Positions 9,001-19,062 of a stretch of DNA of 64,000 bases are shown one piece after another. The notes below the pieces were generated by a model. That model made no database searches, was not told the origin of the DNA, and saw only the letters and a program-made list of their open reading frames with translations. The translations under genes and the position numbers were made by a program. Position 1 is the stretch's first letter. Every line of letters starts with the position of its first letter. Source of the stretch: Blastomussa wellsi (taxonomy: Eukaryota; Cnidaria; Anthozoa; Scleractinia; Plerogyridae); contig OX393574.1 of the NCBI GenBank assembly GCA_947652115.1, forward strand, positions 11,332,336-11,396,335, in the 5' to 3' direction.

Positions 9001-12000
9001 CCCAATCTTCAGGTTTTTCTTAAAGTCAATAAATTTAAAGTAATTAACTATATCACCAAAGAGCCACTCCACACAACTCCTTACTGAGCTCATTGAAGAA
9101 TTAAATGCCTGCATCTGTGGAGTGAGAACTACATTTCTGAAAGGGGCTTGAAGTTGTACCCTTAAGGGGTATGCAGGGTCCCCATATATACACATAGGTT
9201 GTCCTGCTGGAGAATGTGCATACCGCTGTAGCTGCTGAAGTAGTCCAGAATCACACAACATGCTCGCATCATGCTTCTTGCCTTCTGAAATTCATGACAG
9301 TGAAAAGTTTTGAGTTTTAAACAAGACTTGAGGTATTGGTTAAAGTTGATTAAAATGTAGTACCCACCTACAGGTCCATACATATTTGCTATGATGCCAT
9401 TTGGTAGTGCTACAGACTGAAATTTCAGGGCATGCACCCTTTTGTGTCCATTATAGACCACTCTTTGATTTTCATCTGGTCGTGCAATTGGCCTAACAGT
9501 ACCGTCTACAAATCCAAAACAATTTTCAAGGGCTGCGCCTTTTGCGTACACAGCATCTGCATACGTTTGTAGATGTGCTGGACTGAGAAGGTCGTGATTC
9601 CATTGCTTGATTCTCCATCCGTGAGTGTCATAGATAAAGTCAATTACCTTGTTTGTCACCATACTCAACACGGGGGCTGGTCTGCCAAATCTTGGTATCA
9701 TATCCGAGTACCTGCAAGGGTATGAAAGCCTTCGAAGTAGCATACAGATAGCTTCCATACCCTCACAAACGGAGCCCTGGTTACATACAAAAGCATCAGG
9801 TATTTGTAAACGCTCTGCTAAATGCGGTAGATCGCGTTTATTAACACGGAACTCTGCTCTACACTCCGAATCTGCCATTTCTTCGAGGTCAAATCTTTCG
9901 TACTCTTCATACGGTAACTCTAAGTTCTTCGAAAAGCTGCAGTCATAGAGGACCACGAATTCTTCGTCAGAAATGATGTCAGCCAAATAAGATCCTGCTA
10001 GAAGCTCTCGGGTCTTCTTAAACGACGTCATAACAGCAAAACCGTCTGATTCCAGTGATTCTTTGATTGAATCCGTTTGTTGTTATGTGTTTCGGCGACC
10101 GCTTGCACAACGTAAATCTTAAGGCTCGTATTTCCCGCGCAAAGGTGGCGGTCGCGACCCATGCCCTCTCGGACGTGACCGCGTTCTTAAAGTCCGCCGC
10201 GTCCAGTATCTTAAGGTCCCTATTAAGTCGATGTGCGCAGACCATTTGAGATCGCTGCTTATGACAACACCAAGAACTTTAGCCGATGATACTATTTCGA
10301 ACTCAACCCCTTCGATGGTGACTTGAGAGAAGCAAGGGGGAGAGCGCTTGAAGCACGTGTGAATCTCCTTGCACTTGATTGGATTTAGACCGTCTGATTT
10401 TCCGAGAAACGGCATCATTTCAATGTTTGCCCCCCTGACAGACAACGTGGCTAATTTGCATCACAATATGAAAACCAACATGAATGTGGTCTACCACAAC
10501 AAACAAAATCAACGACAAAATGGTCCTATTTTCTGGGATACTTTGTAAAAATATAGTTGTAGTTGTAGTCCGTCATAGAATCTTCAATGAAATTAATCGT
10601 ATAACAGGGAAAATTTATTTCATCCCAATCTTTTTTTCAGTAGTGACATTAGTTTGAATATTTAAGGTTATCTGGTATATTTCGCACAGGTTCGCCATCT
10701 TGAAGAAACTGGAGCAGCGTTGGCAGAGGACCTGATTCAAAAGTCAGCCATAATCCAGGCATACGCCATGGAAACTAAAATCGGTGAGTTATACGAGGCA
10801 ATCCAATGGCCAAAGCGCAGCTTAACGTTACATATTTAGTAGTTAAAATGCACCAGTTCGCGATCTTTGCCTCTATGCAGCACCGGGGGATATGCCATTA
10901 GTACTTTGAAAGGGACACTGTCACTGCGATTTTTATACTGTACTAAAATTATTACTAAAGCCCCGAACAAACGCCGCATGATAGTCGTTGATAGTTTAGT
11001 CTCCCCAAACTACCATCAACTATCATGAGTGTGATCAAACGAGAAAACTATCGTCCACTATCATGGAGATTTTGAGCAAGTTCAAAGTGAATGATAGTCA
11101 ATGATAGTTAATGATAGTCGATAAAAATGCATGATAGTTCGTGTTCAAACGGACTTGATATCTGGAACTATTATCAACTATCATGGAGATTTTGAACAAG
11201 TTCAAAGTGAATGGTAGTTGATGATAGCTGTTGATAGTCGGTGATAGTGCAAGATAGTTCGTGTTCAAACGGACAGGATATCTGGAACTATCATCAACAA
11301 TCATCATCCATCATGACCGTTTGATCGGAGTTTAAGTACTTTCTCTCGTTCACAAAATGTACCTAGAACGTAAAGATAAAGATCTCTAGTAAGTAGCCGA
11401 GGGAAGGAGGAACCGTGATCGGTTTTTAGCTGTTTTTCGAAACCACAACTGCCAAACTTGAACAAGCCAGCCTGACTCAGTACACTGGCGTAATGGTGGA
11501 AATTCGTCTTTGGGCTCTTCCGGTTTTGAAGTGATTCTCACTCGTGACTGTGCCTCTTAAATTCTAGGACGTACAAGCTAGTTTATATTTACATCGTGGG
11601 CAGTGGTACGGGGGGTATGCATGCCCCACCCCCTCCCCCCCCACGAAGGGTTTCGTTCCAATAAGGCCCAACAAAATGAATTTAAACTGGATAGAAAGTC
11701 CCGAGCTTGCTACACAACATGACACAATTTTTGTTGGTAAGAGCGAGTTTCAAAACCAAAGTAATTACTTTGGCCAATCAGCGCCAATCGGCTATTGTCA
11801 GGGCGCTGGACTTGTAATCAGGTGGTCCCGGGTTCGAGTCCTCCTCCCTGCCACTAAAACGGATTTGTCTTCGGTGGTCCCGAATTCAACTCCTCCACGC
11901 TTTGTAAATAGCCAACTGGTCTGCCTCCTGCCAGTTGGGATTTTTAAGAACTTTCTGTTTCATTTATAATATTTGTTTACGTATTTACAGTGTCCCCAAT

Positions 12001-12038
12001 TAGCACAGCAGTGCTAAATACATTGACGCTTAAATAAA

Positions 12039-12101
<63 letters not shown>

Positions 12102-13452
12102 TATTAGACAATCCAGTGAACCAATCAAAATTCGAAGTAATTACACGTAGCCGACACAAAGCGCGTTAATTAGGAGAACTAGCGCAGTATGGGCATTGCA
12201 CACGCTTTAAATGGAACCAAGATTGTTCCATAGCAACATCAAAATATGCATCAAGAGGTGTATTTATTTGGGTGCAATGTGCTTGCAAAGTTCCAGTTGC
12301 ATTGCATCATTACTTGTAGAGATATGCTATATTTTGTGTTTTTTCAGCCATAATATACGATCACACCATTTTCACTATTGTCTAAAAAAAGGGAAAAAAT
12401 AGAGGAAATTTACACACAATCAAGTCAAAATGCAAATGGATGTAAAATGTATTCTTTAATGTATCTGTATTCAGGCCCCATCGCCGAATCGCCTAAACCA
12501 GCCTCTCCAGTGGCGTCAATTTCTTCGTTAAAAGAGAAGATCCGGTCTCCGTTTAACAAGGGCAAAGAAAATACGAGAAAGATTCAGCTTATGTTAGAGG
12601 AAACACTCACAAAGAACGTACAACTTCAACGGGTAAGTGGAAAAAAACCTTGAATTCTTAAGGTGATTCCCTGGAAATAAAAGTTTGAAACTTGTCATGA
12701 ATGTCTCCTACCAAGCGCTGTTTCGAAAAATACAATAAGAGGTAGGTCAACATGTTTTGCAAAAGAGATATGACGGGCCAATTTTAACCTATTTATTTCA
12801 GAACTGGTACCAACCACACATTATTTCATCGGTTCGCGTTACATTTTGCGATAGCTGGAAGAGTCTTATTAAAGTAATACTTGATAAAACTTGAAAGTAA
12901 TATATAATATGTGCAAAAATGTAAGTTGAAACAACATCGACCGACCCAAAACATTGCTTGACTTGTTGTTTTCAAGGTCATAATTTGCATCATCGTGTTA
13001 ACGGTTTCTTGCCCCTTTTATCCTTCCAACCGTTTTTCATCTTTTCGTTTAGACATAATAATTTATACACCAGAATGTGTATATAAAATAAATATACGTT
13101 TCCATGTTTGTTGACGTGAAAACGATGATTTATCTCCCTCAAGAGCCATGCGGTGTAGGAAAAGCAGCAATTTTGTTGGTGTGCGCGCGGTAAACATGCG
13201 CAATGCACAACTAACGAGTTGAACCACCGACTTCCGTAAGCGGACACTTGCGGGAATTTTTCAACTCTATAATATTCGCGATAATACTGATTTCTTCCTT
13301 CTCCTTCGCAGGACATGGACGCAATGTCGAAAGAACTACAAAAAATCAAGCAACAGGAAGTGACTCTACCAGATGTGAGCGAAACAGCGGATTCCATGCT
13401 AGATTCCAGTTTACGGCAAACTTCAGAGGTGCAAGAGCCTGGCTCTAGTTAG
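6027..13452 (+). CDS. GRIPAP1: GRIPAP1-like (GRASP-1) gene, 3' portion
   Basis: Five coding exons form the C-terminal part: 6027-6084, 6267-6374, 10690-10783, 12475-12632 and 13312-13452. All have GT donors and AG acceptors and compatible phases; the stop is TAG at 13450-13452. The upstream exons lie outside the window or beyond the BEL insertion. The product is coiled-coil, and the end (LEETLTKNVQLQRDMDAMSK, then ...EPGSS) matches my memory of the C-terminus of GRIP1-associated protein 1. In vertebrates this is a Rab4 effector on recycling endosomes. Assignment is by recalled similarity of the tail and needs a protein search. Introns here carry Harbinger, LINE, SINE and palindromic repeats. 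AATAAA at 13600-13605 is the likely poly(A) signal. Confidence 0.75.
6267..6374 (+). CDS. GRIPAP1: GRIPAP1-like coiled-coil exon
   Basis: Exon of 36 codons, phase 0 at both ends, between TTTTTTTTAG and AAA|GTAAGT. It encodes the leucine-rich coiled-coil segment TDLIERLADVQQEKWLLEEK. Confidence 0.75.
6423..6580 (+). repeat. Dispersed unclassified repeat, copy 1
   Basis: About 160 bp sharing GCCATGTTTGTTTTCA, GCAAATTAGGCACGTGATTT, GGCAAACAAGCCTAA, TTTCAGCTGG and GATAATTTTTGT in the same order and spacing with 51549-51716. No coding capacity or terminal repeat is evident. It lies just after a GRIPAP1-like exon donor. Confidence 0.7.
6754..7309 (-). mobile_element. 3' part of non-LTR retrotransposon (split)
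   Basis: On the - strand, decayed coding sequence resembles the C-terminal end of CR1/jockey-type reverse transcriptases: AAKRLYLLRQLKRAG, and near the end YNLRSTRAFAAPVCKTNRFR, a conserved ending of such elements. Several stops are present. The 3' end carries a short (TAC)n tail at 6754-6771. It is continuous with 10225-10445 once the Harbinger element between them is removed. Confidence 0.75.
7310..7335 (+). repeat. Left TIR of Harbinger element
   Basis: AGGGACCTTAAGATACCCTG then GACGCGG; it is inverted at 10198-10221 with two fewer bases after GATAC. Confidence 0.9.
7587..7650 (+). other. Predicted 5' UTR exon of Harbinger Myb-like gene
   Basis: Splice-like signals suggest noncoding leader exons: donor AAAG|GTGAGT at 7466/7467, acceptor TTTTCAAAATTCAG at 7585, donor AAGCAG|GTAAAT at 7650/7651, and acceptor CTTCCTTTAG one base before the ATG at 7888. 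This is inference from the signals only. Confidence 0.4.
7888..8580 (+). CDS. Harbinger Myb/SANT-like DNA-binding protein
   Basis: A 230-residue frame starts at the ATG right after a strong acceptor. The N-terminus (WSNNHDIALAREVLLLEPYR ... VWQKIADNLN) looks like a trihelical Myb/SANT-like domain (about 4-70). It is followed by an acidic/charged coiled-coil, a basic stretch EPKKKRSRKGG (about 150-160) that could be a nuclear localisation signal, and a Gln-rich helix with seven Q in a row near 202-209. Harbinger elements encode such a partner, which is known in related elements to bind the transposase and take it to the nucleus or the TIRs. It converges on the transposase gene. AATAAAA at about 8784 is a plausible poly(A) signal. 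Confidence 0.88.
   Translation: MAMEWSNNHDIALAREVLLLEPYRHKARTVERGKVWQKIADNLNSHAVLRFLVTKKSVREHLKLLLDKYRARIQKERRDSGVEVEETELDQALEEINDKWEAAEEQDILLLNNKKKTEEDRAMGEEVRMRACEKLSETMKRKGEGEGSSEPKKKRSRKGGNDTIEFLREKANIDMAMKQEEQRARREEHERQTRLYELALANQQQQQQQSNQLMSLMLGLMQKIAEKKDS
8872..10031 (-). CDS. PIF/Harbinger DDE transposase (HARBI1-like)
   Basis: Two exons on the - strand, 10031-9368 and 9284-8872, joined by a GT-AG intron, give 358 residues, close to vertebrate HARBI1. The junction reads GPV|EGKKHDASML, the family's signature, which fixes the splice sites. DDE catalytic residues are visible: D176 (CFGFVDGT), D257 (IYGDPAYP) and E294 (SCVEWLFGD). An N-terminal helical region lies upstream (about 60-160). 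No stop or frameshift is seen, so the gene may be functional. The product would excise and insert the element in the nucleus together with the Myb-like partner encoded convergently. Confidence 0.93.
10198..10221 (-). repeat. Right TIR of Harbinger element
   Basis: Inverted copy of 7310-7335, ending CTTAAGGTCCCT, directly followed by ATT. Confidence 0.9.
10225..10445 (-). mobile_element. 5' part of split non-LTR retrotransposon
   Basis: The - strand frame reads LNPIKCKEIHTCF ... VEFEIVSSAKVLGVVISSDL then KWSAHIDLI, a typical reverse transcriptase thumb/connection segment of CR1/jockey-like LINEs. It continues into 7309-6754 after removal of the Harbinger insert. The copy is 5'-truncated near 10445. 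Confidence 0.78.
10690..10783 (+). CDS. GRIPAP1: GRIPAP1-like exon (VRHLEETGAAL...)
   Basis: Acceptor ATTTCGCACAG, donor ATCG|GTGAGT. There are 31 codons plus one base, encoding VRHLEETGAALAEDLIQKSA and onward. The split Gly codon is completed by the next exon (G|GC). This is strong evidence that it belongs with 6267-6374 and 12475-12632. Confidence 0.8.
10953..11338. repeat. Palindrome-rich 120-bp tandem repeat (MITE-like)
   Basis: Two full units and a partial third, exactly 120 bp apart (11041, 11161, 11281), are saturated with ATGATAGT and its complement ACTATCAT. The block is bounded by imperfect inverted ends: TACTAAAGCCCCGAACAAACG on the left and the inverse of TACTTAAACTCCGATCAAACG on the right. 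There is no coding sequence. It is most simply a non-autonomous element with internal tandem duplication. Confidence 0.65.
11789..12040 (+). mobile_element. tRNA-derived SINE with LINE-like tail
   Basis: The head resembles a tRNA: an anticodon-like loop CTTGTAA (TGT, Thr-like) and a B box GGTTCGAGTCC at 11831-11841. A unique body follows, then a tail GTGTCCCCAATTAGCACAGC ... AATAAAGT that matches the retroelement tail at 5889-5985. It ends in a long (ATT)n run. Sharing of the 3' tail suggests mobilisation by the LINE that owns that tail. Confidence 0.7.
12040..12106 (+). repeat. (ATT)n microsatellite
   Basis: About 20 uninterrupted ATT/TTA triplets at the 3' end of the SINE, likely grown from its terminal repeat. 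Confidence 0.95.
12475..12632 (+). CDS. GRIPAP1: GRIPAP1-like exon (C-terminal coiled coil)
   Basis: Acceptor TGTATTCAG, donor CGG|GTAAGT. Two leading bases complete the Gly codon, then 52 codons follow: a Ser/Pro linker (PIAESPKPASPVASISS) and helix KIQLMLEETLTKNVQLQR, the segment most like the conserved GRIPAP1 C-terminus. Confidence 0.85.
13312..13452 (+). CDS. GRIPAP1: GRIPAP1-like terminal exon
   Basis: Acceptor CTCCTTCGCAG. There are 46 codons plus TAG: DMDAMSKELQKIKQQEVTLP ... VQEPGSS. It continues the coiled coil of the previous exon in phase 0 and ends with an acidic Ser-rich tail. Confidence 0.82.
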   Translation, partial: DMDAMSKELQKIKQQEVTLPDVSETADSMLDSSLRQTSEVQEPGSS

Positions 13453-13599
13453 ACGTTTCGTTTCTGTTGCAGTACTCAGTAGAAGTAGATAGAGTCTAAA
13501 TTAGTTTTTGTTCATATATCATGATATAAATAGATATTTTCAGATAAATTTATTAGTTTTCTTTTATAATAATGAAAAATGGCGCCTAAACGTATGGGA

Positions 13600-13605
13600 A
13601 ATAAA
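13600..13605 (+). terminator. Poly(A) signal of GRIPAP1-like gene
   Basis: AATAAA about 150 bp after the stop codon, in an AT-rich 3' UTR. Confidence 0.55.
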
Positions 13606-15695
13606 TATTTTACTACATTACCTACGAAGAGTTTTCCTGCCCATATTTCCTCTGAAATCAAGCGAAATTGAATTTTACTTGAGGTTAAAAGCATGAAAAC
13701 CTCCCTTTCGGGGCCAGCATAAGTGACTAGCGTTGTGCCAAACTTTTTAAAACGTCAGATATGATTAAAATTACAAAAACTTGGATCGATGTAGGAATAA
13801 GAGTGTGATATTATGCGGCCAGGCAATAGAAAAACTAGTATTTTTACGAAGTCGATTTTAGTTTCCTTCATCCAGTGTATCTGGCAAAGCAAAGCTCTGT
13901 TAGTCCCCCTCCCGCTGTCTGTTTACCCCCCTCCCCCAGATATACATCATGACACATTTTACGAGCAAGAAAATCAACTGGAAGCAACTTTACACTCTTT
14001 AAGCTGTAATCCACCTCACGTTCTGGTACAAACCAGTAAAGCAGTGGTAGCAGATCTCGTAAGGTCTCACATGAATGGCTCGAAACCCTGCGTGAAAACA
14101 ATAGAACAAACAACAGGAACAATGCCCCTAGCCCTTAAAACAATAGCAACTGCTACCAGTAGATTACAAGCTTACGAGAGCTGCTACACTGCCGAAAGCA
14201 GTAATATAAAGCGTTGTTTCATTTCGCTTTTAGAGCGTTTTCTTATGCCGTTACGGCGGCCATTTTGGAAGCAATCCTCCGGGAATGTCCGAGATGGGCG
14301 CTTCTAACCATTGAGTTGTCTTATACGAAGTGTGGAATCGTTGAGCCTCGGCCCTTTCAGTGGCTACCGATGCTTCAACGGTTTTCCGCTTCGTGTAAGT
14401 CAACTAAATCTGTTCATGGTTAGACATGTGCCTCTCGGTCATCCCTTTTAGCCATCACCATTTTTTATGCACTTGTCGTCTATTGCTTCAACAATCCAAT
14501 ATGGCCGCTTGTCACGTGTGTGAAAACGCTCTATATGAACCCTAACTGTAAATGATTTAAAGTACTAAGTCCCGCTCAATTAATCCCCCACACCTCCAAA
14601 GGCTTTTGAGAAAGCCCCCATCCCCCACCCCCGCGGCGTGTACTTTATATAGCTTTGATAGTGGTACAACTTTCTTGTCGTTCTTAGCCTCCATACAAAT
14701 ATTCTGCATATTTTTGGTGTGTATTTTAAAATATATATTGTAATTAAAATGCTCTAGCTACGAGTTACCTATATCAGTACCACAGGAGTCAGTAAACTCT
14801 ACTCTTGATAGCCGCCATGTTGTTTTTCACATTTCAGTGAAAAATGAACACAGAAACGTTGCGCAAATACGTACGGTCTGCCAATATATCTGTCTTTCCC
14901 GTTCTATGTTATGGTTATAATGTATTATTTAAATGAAAGGTAGTCATAAATTGATTGGTTAATTGTTGATCTGGATTTTTCCATACGGACCGTTTCCATG
15001 GAAACATAAGTGGCAAATTCAAAATTTGCAAGTTCCATGTAACAAACTGCTTACTTGCCTAGCTTTCTCAAGCCATATTGGGAAATAATGCCCTGCGATC
15101 TCTTTTTGCTGCGTCGACGTCGGACCAATATTCTCCAGTATGGCCCTCCCACTCGGTTAATAAGAGATACATTGTTGGAAAATATTTGAATTTGAGATCG
15201 TTATGGCTTACCAAGTCAGTATGTAGAATAAGGCATTTGTATCATCTCGCTTTCATTTTTGATCCTTGGGTATTTGGACAAGCCAGTCATTTCTTATCCC
15301 CTGTGTAAGAAGCCATGGATAATTTGCATTATGAAGAAAAATGCTACACGGTGCCTGCCGTGGATACAGACTATTTCAATACTCAATTTTTTAGTCGTTC
15401 AAATTGTACATAACTTGGAGATACACTTCTTTATATAAATGTTAGAAAATGTGGCCATCGTGGTTAAATGAAATTAAAATAGTTGTATAAATGTACTTAG
15501 AAACGTCCTCGAATTCTTAGACGTGTAATTAATGCGGAGATAAGTAATTTCTCTCAAAATAAATTAAAGAGTTGGTTGAATGTTTATCTGTGTGAGTCCA
15601 GTTCCCCGCTCTCTGTTTTCTAACTTCCTGTTCCAGAAGAAGGACGAAAATCGTGAAGGAAACCAAATTTCAAGTGATGGGCTTCTATTTTCCCC
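13606..15695. other. Spacer, nothing clear
   Basis: AT-rich intergenic DNA. A 164-codon open stretch at 13813-14307 has no recognisable domain and a low-complexity Pro run, and is not called as a gene. No RNA gene or confident transposon end was seen. Confidence 0.4.
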
Positions 15696-15703
15696 ATCCT
15701 AAC

Positions 15704-15863
15704 CCCGGGGGGACTCCCCTATTAAAATGACGGTACCGCCACAATTCTAGCGGTGGTAATTTTAGCTTAAAGTATCCTAAGAGGTACCAATCCATCAATT
15801 TTACTACCTAAAAGGTACGACGAGCACCCCTGTCATTTTTATAGGGAAGTCCCCCCTCCCGGG
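15704..15863. mobile_element. 160-bp MITE with 8-bp target duplication
   Basis: Inverted ends CCCGGGGGGACTCCCCTAT and ATAGGGAAGTCCCCCCTCCC+GGG enclose 160 bp. ATCCTAAC is duplicated at 15696-15703 and 15864-15871. An 8-bp duplication fits a hAT-mobilised non-autonomous element. Confidence 0.85.
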
Positions 15864-16842
15864 ATCCTAACCAACCCCCTGCTATTGGAATAAGTTACAC
15901 CATTCTTCCGGGGCATATTTGACTTGGTCTTTCGCTATACTCACAAAGATAATGACAACAATCTAATGAGCTTGAGAGTAAAGGAAAGCCCGTGTGTGAA
16001 CCCTCGCCTGCGGCTCGATCTCACAAAAATTTCGAGTGACTTCCACCGCGATGCTCATATCTTATGTAAACACGAGCGTGTTTTTTCTTAATTTTCACGT
16101 CGCACAAAAATAGTCCATAAAAAACGAACAACGCGTGGCGAGTGCACGGAAATTCTAGTTCACCACCCGGACTTCACGACACGCGTTGTTCGGAGACCGC
16201 GTCACTGTTCCGTGCTGACGAGTTTCAATTGAGGCCGAAACAGCTGTTCACCGTTACAGTCTTGCGTTATCGGGTTTGGTCGATAAGTCATTTCTTTTAC
16301 GTGGTATCTGGCTTGCGGTTTAGGGTATGTTACAGTTTTGACACTCGCCTGGGTGACCGGGCGAGCGCTGATTCACCATCCTGCTTGGTAAAACACAAAC
16401 GCGTTTTTCTTGATTTTGGCGCCGCACTAAAAAAAAGTATTCCACAGGAGAAAACCACGAAACTGAATTCTGGAAAGATCTCTGGCTCTGGCTTGTGGCT
16501 CTCGTCCCAAAATGTGAGCATGCGCAGGGTACTCGTTCTGCAATTTTCAGCCAATCAGATTCATCAAATTTGACAACTGATTCCTTGAATCACGAAGTTG
16601 GCCACAGTCTCGATCTCTGGCGCAGACCAGAAGGATCGTGGGCTCTGGAGACGAGGAAACTTCCTTACGAGAATGCGTGACATGGCACGTCTCCTCAAAA
16701 AATCTTTTATTGACATTTTATCACGCCAGATTGATGCCGTTTCAGTCCGATGTTCGGCGTTCTTACTTATTTACAGTGAATATAAATCATTCATATTTAT
16801 GACAATAAAAAGTCCTTTCTGTCGGACTTAACCAGCACATAA

Positions 16843-17000
16843 ATGAACAGGGATTTCACGGGATCTGCTGGCATCACAAGTAACATTCCCGAAAACAACA
16901 GCCGTTCTGTTTTGATCGCCAAATTTCTATGCCCTTTGTCGGCCATTGGCGGTGACTTTGCGACCGGAGATGAAGAAATATCTTTGCTATCAGGCTTCCG
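16843..17000 (+). CDS. Candidate orphan first exon
   Basis: An ATG-initiated open stretch of 52 codons plus 2 bases (MNRDFTGSAGITSNIPENNS ... EEISLLSGF) ends exactly at a consensus donor CCG|GTAAGT. It has no recognised domain. Its end phase (2) equals that of TBC1D22 exon 1, so an alternative first exon of that gene is possible but unproven. Chance ORF is the alternative. Confidence 0.25.
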
Positions 17001-18630
17001 GTAAGTTGAACCTTTGGCGAATATTTCGCCAAATTTATTCTTGGTTAAATCGTATTGAAGCTTTCAGTCCGCAACTCTTAAATGAAGATCAGCAACCACA
17101 AATTTTATGACTTTTTTACCAAAATTACTAACTGGAATGCGAGGTTCTCTAATCTCATGCAGTCGTGGAATTTTCAAACAAGGGGGGTAAAATATGCCGT
17201 TGACGATTTGAAGATTTACTGTTGAAATAATAGAGAGCCGATGCCCTTCAATTATTAAAGAAAATTGGTTAGAATTAAACCATTTGACGAGGAACAAAAA
17301 GCCATGTTTATAACCAAAACTCCACGCGATATAAAATAGATACAGATGAATTAGCATGCCGAGGCATAAATTGATTACCGAATATTAGAAATGGCACGAT
17401 TGTGAAAGCGGAACAGAGAAAAAAAGTATAGATTTTATTGCAACAGGCCTTTGTATGATGTTCTCTGGTGAAAAGTCACGCTGGTTCGGGGTCAATGTTT
17501 CATTTCACTTTGAGAAGTCTTGAGACATTTTATCGTGTTTACATCGTCTATTTTTGATGTGATTTTTCACTCATTGTTTTATTCATCATTTATCACTTTA
17601 TTCGTTGCATAAAATTTAAGTATTATAGCAACCTCTGTTGCCTTTCCTTATGTTTCTTTCACTTGAAAATCGTTAAAGAATGCTCTTCGAAAAATGCTTC
17701 GACAGCAACAAAATATCACATATCTCACAACTGTGACAACGCGAAAACAAATACGGCTGTCACACACGAAATTATAAGGTATATATGATAGGGACTTCAA
17801 ATAAATAAGAAATGTTCATCTGTGTACTCTTCTCGGCATAGAAGGCACAAACTGAGACTATGTACTCGCGAGGGAATATCTTGCCAACGCACGCTCTCTA
17901 CGAGTCACACGCGCAGATATCCTTCACGAAACTTCATAGGCAGAGATTGTTGCATCGCTCGGTGCCAGAGATTTTGTCTTTGGGCCAGATTACATGAGGC
18001 GGGCTGGCTCGGTTACCCGGGTTGGTTTGCTTTGTCCCAGTCTTTGTCCGCTAACCGGGCTGGCCCGGTTGTCATGTATTAAATAGCGAAGTTGATTTTC
18101 TTCCGTTTAACAGACGTGCCGAGATCTCAGCAAACTGAAACAAGCCCGGCTAACCAGGCGTCCGGGCCAGCTGGGCTCATGTGATAGCTGCTTTGGCGCA
18201 CAAAAAATAAAAATACAATAATAATGATATATATGACAATAACGACAACGACGACGACAATGATGATAATGATAATGATAATGATAATGATAATGCCAAA
18301 ATCCCAGGGTAAGAATTGGGTAAGAATAACTACCTCTGAGCAACGTACAGGAGGTTCGGCCTGACCGTTGGAACAAAAATCTTGCGTGTGGCTTTCAAGA
18401 GCTCAAGAAAGGCCAAAAATGGACTCCAGCTGTCCAGCTGTTGCAACCCTGCTTTATCGGTTTCTGTCGAGTTTTTGTCTCACAAAGTCAACTTTTTTCA
18501 CGTTGTATCAGCCTTGCAGTTATTTGCTTTTGTTACCATCCATACAAACTCTTGAAGTATGCATCAGTATCAGTTATTTAGACAACAAAACCATAAGAAA
18601 ATGGGAAAGAAATGGAAAAGAAAAAATGAT
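17001..18630. other. Spacer with GATAAT microsatellite
   Basis: No gene is supported. At 18226-18297 there are short tandem runs (ACGACG, then GATAAT repeated about six times). 17990-18180 carries GGGCTGG/CCCGGTT motifs in both orientations (GGCTGGCTCGGTTACCCGGG, AACCGGGCTGGCCCGGTT, GCCCGGCTAACCAGGC), suggesting a degraded inverted-repeat element. Confidence 0.4.
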
Positions 18631-18639
18631 TAATTATTA

Positions 18640-18904
18640 CCGGAAGTAAGTCACTTCTTGTCCTCGATTTTTTGAACCCGCGAAACAAATACCTCTTGCC
18701 AGCGGATGTGCCCATGGCCACATGAAATGGAGGTCGAGGGTGGCCCTTGACTGTAGTTCATATTCGACCATATTGTGATTATTGCATGGAATTACGACAA
18801 ACCAGGAAATTGACGTTTTTCCCTCAGAATTGGTCACTTTTAACGACAATCGATTCTGCCTCAACTGGTCAGAGATGGGTGGATGATCCAGATTTGTCGT
18901 AAAA
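18640..18904 (+). promoter_or_regulatory. Putative TBC1D22 promoter / 5' UTR
   Basis: An ETS-type motif CCGGAAGT at 18640-18647 lies about 260 bp before the TBC1D22 ATG, as in many TATA-less housekeeping promoters. No TATA box is near. This is inference from position only. Confidence 0.3.
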
Positions 18905-19062
18905 ATGAGTGAAGCAGCGAAAGAGCGCGTAATAGCGCTCGGAACACAATTCAATTCCATGGAGCACTCGAGCGATGCGGACGATCCGACTCTTGTAACT
19001 TTCGAATCGGGTAGTCCGAAAAGATCTTTTTGGAAACGAAACACAAGTAAATTGCCTGGAAG
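18905..19062 (+). CDS. TBC1D22: TBC1D22 exon 1
   Basis: Residues 1-52, start ATG (AAAAATGAG). Contains SFWKRNTSKLPG; donor GGAAG|GTAAAG, phase 2. The segment before FWKR is lineage-specific. Confidence 0.9.

Larger units (their letters stand above)
7310..10221. mobile_element. PIF/Harbinger DNA transposon, apparently intact
   Basis: The 2.9-kb element has terminal inverted repeats of about 25 bp (AGGGACCTTAAGATAC..TGGACGCGGC at both ends, one 2-bp indel) and a 3-bp direct repeat ATT at 7307-7309 and 10222-10224 (or TTA, depending on where the TIR is cut). It holds two convergent genes, a Myb/SANT-like DNA-binding protein (+) and a DDE transposase (-), both open. That two-gene arrangement is diagnostic of Harbinger. 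It was inserted into a LINE reverse transcriptase; deleting it and one repeat restores that older reading frame, which confirms the boundaries. Confidence 0.93.

Noticed and set aside
9162..9262. Second - strand ORF overlapping the transposase as a separate gene
   Set aside because: It is exon 2 of the same transposase; splicing at 9368/9284 restores the GPVEGKKHDA motif.
13813..14307. 164-codon + strand open stretch
   Set aside because: No domain, crosses a pyrimidine/Pro low-complexity run, no splice support.
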